From NCBI RefSeq assembly GCF_024679245.1, contig NC_090174.1, positions 47,200,974 to 47,264,973 on the forward strand: 64,000 nt of DNA, written 5' to 3'. Below the pieces are notes generated by a model. The model ran no database searches. It had not been told where the DNA came from and saw nothing but the letters and a program-made list of their open reading frames with translations. This stretch comes from Pseudorasbora parva. Its lineage: Eukaryota; Chordata; Actinopteri; Cypriniformes; Gobionidae. The stretch's first letter is position 1. The number at the start of each line of letters is the position of its first letter. This document shows, piece after piece, positions 59,315 to 64,000 of this stretch. Made by a program: the position numbers and the translations under genes.

Positions 59315-62300
59315 CTGAAAATTGAAATATCAACATGTTATGTTAATAGTTTTGTATTGATTTTGTTCCTGTATTAGAGTCTGTTTGTTGAATCTGACCT
59401 ATCACATTTGAAATGAAATTACACTGATTATAACCTAACCTGACATAAGAGCAGATTCATCCATTTTGTTCGTCTCCTCTTCAGTCCATATTTTGTGTAT
59501 CTGTAAAGAATATAGTCTGACTTAAGTTATACGAACCTGGACACCAACACTACATCACTCTTCAAGAGGGCCCGTCAGCGACCCCACGTCCTGCGCTCTC
59601 TGAAAAGAGCACGTCTCCTTCCACTCAACCCACTGCACTCTACAGGCGCCCTGAGATTGTGCTGACCAGCTGATCACTGTCTGGTATGGGAACTGCAGAC
59701 TGCAAGACCCTGCAGCGTAAAGTGAATACAGCTGCAACAATCATGTGTTTTTGTTTTTTTAAACAAACGATGCCTTGTCAAATTACTACCGTTTCAACTT
59801 AAGTGGTGGAGATGATGTTAGCTAGAAGGATTGAGTGAGCGACCTGTAAGCAACTAAAATAACAGTTAACGTTAGCTCCTGAGTTGTGTTGTTGATGAAA
59901 ATAGCCTATAGGCTAAATTATAATTCTATCTGATAAAAGGGATTGCCGATGTACTAATCACGATCACGCCCAATCACGAAGTTGTATTTTGTGGATGTTT
60001 CCAACTATTTGTAATTTGTGAGAAAATTGCTATTTTAACTAAGGACCCGGGACGTGTCAGCATTGCGTTTGAGCGAGTCACCTGTCAATCTCGTCATATC
60101 TGCGTTACCCTCGGTTTTAGTCTGCAGAAGTGCTTTTCTCTTAGAAGTGTGAACATGTCACCGCAGCGCCGACTGAACGCACAGAGTAACGTCATAACAT
60201 AATTTTAAACACACTTAAATGTATCTAATATGATAAACAGAGCTGCTTTACCTCATGATCGGAAAGCGGAAATACTGCAGGTGCCCGGCGACTGTGTCCC
60301 ATCATAATAAAAGTCCCGGTGCTCGAACCCGGTGTGTGTGTAACAATCGCTCCAGCGGCTGTGCTCAGCCCCACAACTCCTGCTCTGCTTTACACTACAG
60401 TAACGTTAATGACCGCATCCAAGAACATGATTTCTGCCTGTGTCTTATTTTCCACCAGCTGTGAGGTGAAGACCACATGTCCCAAGATACTGCGCTCAAA
60501 CTTGGTGTCATCAAACTACACCTTTGTTTTGAATAGGCGCCCTCCAGTGGACGGAAAGTTGCATAGTGCACATTTAATGTTGTCTCACTTAGAAACCTCG
60601 AGTTTAATCAGAAATTGTTTAGACAGTCAATAAGTGGATAAAATCACTACTTACTGCTCGCGGGGATATAGTTTGAATTGCCACTTCTCCAGTATCAGAC
60701 GCTGAGTAAAACCTGCTATTGTCCAGGTTAGAAAAACTGTCCGTGGTGAAATGGGCCGTGCAAGCGAACAACTTTTAATTAAATTGTTGCGGTATCCGGT
60801 TATAGATAAACATGTCTGTTGACATTTTTGTTCAGTGGGAAGGGTATGAAAAGTCCCCTGCACAGCCTGGAACATAACATCTATTTCCCTGATCTGCCAT
60901 TTTCGCTATCCTCGCGTGACAAATGCGCTGCCATACACAAATGTTAGGGGCGTACATATTAATAATCTCCAGCGATTGAGTCACAGTTGGCGTTCGCCTG
61001 AAGATCGCCTGTTTTTCACAAACAAGATTTACATATGAAGGAGGAAATAATGGTGTTTGAGAATCACTGTATGTGATGTCCATGTACTGAACTCTTGTTA
61101 TTTAACCATGCCATGGTAAATTTAAATTTTCATTCTAGGGCACCTTTAATGTCATCTTGCACCTTTTTTATTGCCACTGAATATTTATTTTGTCCTTCTT
61201 TTTTATGCACCATGTTAAAACATAAAAAGTAAATGTAATGTAAATGCATATAGTTAGATAACTTTTTTCAATAGATTAAGTATATGTATGTAAATATACG
61301 GTATGTTTAACTATGTAGCACAATGGTGCTGTGACTGTGTGAGGCACAACATTTCCTTCCGTTGAACTGTATGTCTCCACATACAGCACAATGACAATTA
61401 AAGTTGACTTGACTGGATTTGAAAAAAATAATGTATACTAAGATAATATAGTATTAGCATAAATGATACATTAAATACATTTAATTTTTAATAAAATCCT
61501 AAAATCCATTCTATTGCTTTTAGAATGCCAGTGAGAAACTTTCTTTAAATTGACAAGTATTATTATAGTAGAGTTTGTGCTGAACTCAATGTAGACTTTA
61601 GCCATGAAAATGTTATAAGTAACCTCTCCTGAAGGAGAAAATGGGGACATTACATCGATACTGATGTATGGGCTCTCACTTGGGATCCCAATCACCTTTG
61701 GGTTATAAAAAATGTGCCAATGAAGATTGATGAGCGAGATTTGCTTTCCAAGCAGGTGGTATAGGGTTGAGGCAGGAGGGGGCGTAAGCCACAACCAATG
61801 ACCCTTCCCTGCTCCCAATGTAAGAATAGAGCTTTCCAAGGGGAAGGTCAATATCTGCGGCTCCTATTCCTATTCAGCCATGGCTGGTGGGATAACATTG
61901 GGGAAACGTGCCAAGTCCAGATGGAAAGGGAGGCCACATCCTGCTATGGAGGCCACATCCTGCCCATAGGGAGGTAACCTGTGGAAAATGCACATATGGA
62001 CTGACTAATGGGGCAGTACAACATATGGAAGAAAACTACTACAAATGCAGAGCTAAAACAGAGCAGACACTGTCAAGGGAAAGACACAAGTTTATCAACG
62101 GGGAACCATACCATGAAAGAATGCACATATGGTTTTACCCGAGGAGAATCATTACATATGGGCTCCTTGTGCAGTACAGGGGATAACCAAAGGGGCATGC
62201 ACACAAGTACTGGACCTGATGACTTCCCTGCCAAGTCTGACTGGTGCTGGAGGAACCTCAAACCAGGGTGTGCATAGCTGTGTCTGATAGTCTGATAAAA

Positions 62301-63965
62301 AGCCAACAAGACAGGCTGGGAGGCGCTAGCCAGGCGCCCAAACAGTGTACCTGTGGAGGGGAAGCGAGGTAGAGCATTGGGGCCCAACCCAGTCCTGAAG
62401 TAGAGGCAATGAGTATGGTGTGACTCTTACCTGGCTCCACGGAACCATCAAAGGTTTGGCTGGAAATGTATGAGGAGGCTTTGCGTCCTGTAACCTCAAA
62501 CCCCTTCACTGTGGCGTGAGATGAGCAGGTTGAGAGTGAGGAAGCGAAGCAGCATGTCGCGCTCACTGTTAAACTGCGGCTCATGTAATCCAGAGATTAA
62601 GGAAACTCAAACTTTGGGACAAAAAAAACTTTCAGAAACAAAACATTCTCCACCAGGGAAGGAGTGGTGCGTTTACCACCTCCTGTGAAAGCATTGCCGT
62701 CAACTCTGGGTCCGACTCAACGGCCACTCTCCCAGAAGGGGCCAGCGCTGCCAAGTCTTCTTCCCCAGAGAACTTAAACCCAACCTCCAATGCAGTGACC
62801 GACATCTGATCGCAAATGTCACATGTTTTGCTTTTTTAGCTGCACTTATCTGTGCACTCGTAGGGCAAAACACCACTGCCTTTTCTCCAACAGAGGAATA
62901 TCTCTCAAGCGAAGGCTATTGGAAGAACAAGTAAAGATGACTGCTTAGACCCACAGCAAAACACTGAATGAGTTAGTTGCCAGGCAGCTTATATATTTGT
63001 ATTTCCGGTGGAGTGGCTTGGCATGCTAATCTCACTCGCCATTCTTCAATGGAGGTTTTGTTACTGCACAAAGGTAATTGGGCTCCCAAGTAAGACCCCA
63101 TATGTCAGTCGAACGTGTCTGAATGAAAGGGAACTGACATAAGCGCAAATATCAGATAAGGTCAAAATATCTTCAGGGCCCAAAACACCTATAAAATCCT
63201 AAAAAATAGGATTAAACTCTGATATCCTTAACTTATCTGGCAATATTTATACATGACAACATAAATAAATGCTTATGTGCAGTCATTTTAAATGAATGAA
63301 CCTGTTGGTTTTCTTACCTCAAACAGCATTAGCTGAATAGTTCCATCTTGAGAAGTTGGTGACTGACTCACAGGTTGGACTTCAGGTTTTATCCTCACTA
63401 TCAACACAGTAACTCAAGTGTAAATAGGTTTGTAAAAAATTTGTGTTCTTTAATAACTACTAAATTTCCTAACACAAATTAATTTAGGATCGTGCTTCCA
63501 TAAGTGTCATTACTATAAGAAAAAACACTACAGGTTATGTTCATGCTGAACATTAGGTGGATTCATTTTACTTTATTCTGAGAAAAGATTGTTAATTAGA
63601 GCACTGGCTGATGAAGTGTGATCTTCCAGAATACTCACCTCCTACTGTAATCTCTTTTGTTCTGTCTCCGCTGATGACCTGACAATGATAATCTCCAACA
63701 TCTGAGACACTGAAGTTATTTAGATGTAAGGACACATTTCCCCTCTCCAGCTCGTGAGTGACGAGACTCACTCTGTCTTTGTAAGCCCTCCCCTCAATCA
63801 CGTGTCTGTTCTTGTAGACACAAGCACAGTCCGTCTCCTTAAACCATTTGATCTGCATGGTGGTGGCACAGATTTCAGGAGACAAGTAGCAAGGAACAGT
63901 GAATTCAGACCCCGTAGAAATTGTTGCTTTTTGAGTTGTTTGGGGAATGACGAGATGAAAATGAT
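59172..63965 (-). CDS. Immunoglobulin V-set protein gene with coiled-coil tail (partial)
   Basis: Minus-strand exons are 63965-63639 (IgV), 63397-63318 (linker), 59500-59440 and 59314-59172 (tail and TAA stop). All junction phases agree. The IgV exon resembles butyrophilin/B7-like fish proteins. The tail, KVNNVQELHQMLIKAYTEKD then RQLERTEQALRETRKNLDRA, is a heptad-rich coiled coil. The signal-peptide exon lies beyond the right edge, and no transmembrane exon was found; one may be hidden among repeats between 59500 and 63318. Linking the two tail exons to the IgV exons is inference from phase, order and strand. I cannot name the gene. Confidence 0.55.
59440..59500 (-). CDS. Exon before the coiled-coil exon
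   Basis: 61 nt between TTCTTTACAG and CAG/GTTAGG. Phase 0 reading gives IHKIWTEEETNKMDESALMS plus one base that completes Glu in the next exon. The acidic composition continues the tail. Confidence 0.55.
59555..59740 (+). pseudogene. LINE reverse transcriptase 3' fragment
   Basis: The + strand reads ADQLITVWYGNCRLQDPAA. The pattern LITVWYGNC is common at the C-terminal end of fish LINE reverse transcriptases. The fragment is short and broken. Confidence 0.5.
60655..60900 (-). pseudogene. Broken THAP-domain exon, probably transposon-derived
   Basis: The minus strand starts MADQGNRCYVPGC and later reads LFACTAHFTTDSFSNL, the C-x4-C and C-x2-H parts of a THAP zinc-coordinating domain. TGA and TAA codons lie between them, and a frameshift precedes AGFTQRLILEKW. 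A GCA/GTAAGT donor follows. The downstream edge GGGCACCTTTAATG (61139-61152) resembles the end of a TTAA-type cyprinid element, so this is likely a transposon-borne THAP fragment. Confidence 0.5.
61617..63130 (-). mobile_element. Degenerate DIRS-like element
   Basis: Inverted ends at 61661-61698 (CTGATGTATGGGCTCTCACT...) and 63071-63108 match over 38 bp with six mismatches. The right end continues CGAACGTG...GAAAGGGAAC, like the arm of the element at 7903. The left outside, AACCTCTCCTGAAGGAGAA, resembles the DIRS end hairpin. Frames inside are short and broken, and no recombinase is readable. It sits within an intron of the IgV gene. Confidence 0.55.
63318..63397 (-). CDS. Linker exon of the IgV gene
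   Basis: 80 nt between a TTGATAG acceptor and a TTTGAG/GTAAGA donor. It completes Val, then RIKPEVQPVSQSPTSQDGTI and QLMLFE. It is Pro/Ser/Gln-rich and hinge-like. Phase agrees with the IgV exon and with the exon at 59500. Confidence 0.5.
63639..63965 (-). CDS. Immunoglobulin V-set domain exon
   Basis: A 327-nt exon between CCTCACAG and GGAG/GTGAGT. It reads HFHLVIPQTTQKATISTGSE, FTVPCYLSPEICATTMQIKW, FKETDCACVY, YKDRVSLVTHELERGNVSLH and SVSDVGDYHCQVISG. This shows the B-strand Cys (VPC), the core Trp (KWF), and the D-x-G-x-Y-x-C signature of the F strand. The LSPE...M.I.WF pattern is butyrophilin/B7-like. Two extra cysteines (EIC and DCAC) may form additional disulphides. Confidence 0.85.
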
Positions 63966-64000
63966 CTGTGAGGAAAAGAGAGAAAGACAGTAAAAGTACT

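Overview
This is vertebrate genomic DNA, almost certainly from a teleost and probably a cyprinid-type fish. The coding signal lies in short GT-AG exons separated by long AT-rich introns. Those introns are full of microsatellites, terminal-inverted-repeat DNA transposons, many of them with TTAA flanks, a tRNA-derived SINE and DIRS-type tyrosine-recombinase retrotransposons. There are no operons, ribosome binding sites or CRISPR arrays.

Region 1 (1-47103, + strand) is the 3' part of a teneurin gene, called tenm1. Thirteen coding exons can be chained with consistent splice phases from 555 to a stop at 45062-45064, giving about 1,590 C-terminal residues. They encode the NHL beta-propeller, the YD-repeat/Rhs shell, the linker and the C-terminal Tox-GHH/TCAP region. 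One exon is a 21-nt microexon (1314-1334) matching the known alternative 'splice site B' of vertebrate teneurins. Another (15170-15324) carries two compensating 1-nt indels with an in-frame stop between them, pointing either to an assembly error or to a damaged allele.

Region 2 (about 47802-57003, - strand) is a three-exon sh2d1a (SAP, SLAM-associated protein) gene convergent with tenm1. Human TENM1 and SH2D1A are also convergent neighbours at Xq25, so this is conserved synteny, and it is the main reason for calling tenm1 rather than another teneurin paralogue. The predicted protein has 107 residues and keeps Arg32 (phosphotyrosine) and Arg78 (Fyn SH3). Its largest intron contains a three-level nest of transposons.

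Region 3 (59172-63965 and beyond the right edge, - strand) is part of an immunoglobulin V-set gene: an IgV exon, a short linker exon, and two in-frame 3' exons encoding a coiled-coil tail. A membrane segment was not found. An adjacent IgV receptor-like gene next to the SLAM adaptor is suggestive, but no functional link is shown by sequence.

The rest is mobile DNA and simple repeats: three DIRS-like elements (7903-10755, 31652-33890, 61617-63130), several hAT-like elements with 8-bp target duplications, at least five kinds of TTAA-flanked elements, long fold-back elements (39070-39757, 58064-58170), and (GT)n, (CT)n, (GA)n and (TA)n tracts. I saw no clear evidence for an entirely new biological system. 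The most notable items are the microexon, the compensating indels, the nested transposons and the IgV/coiled-coil gene.
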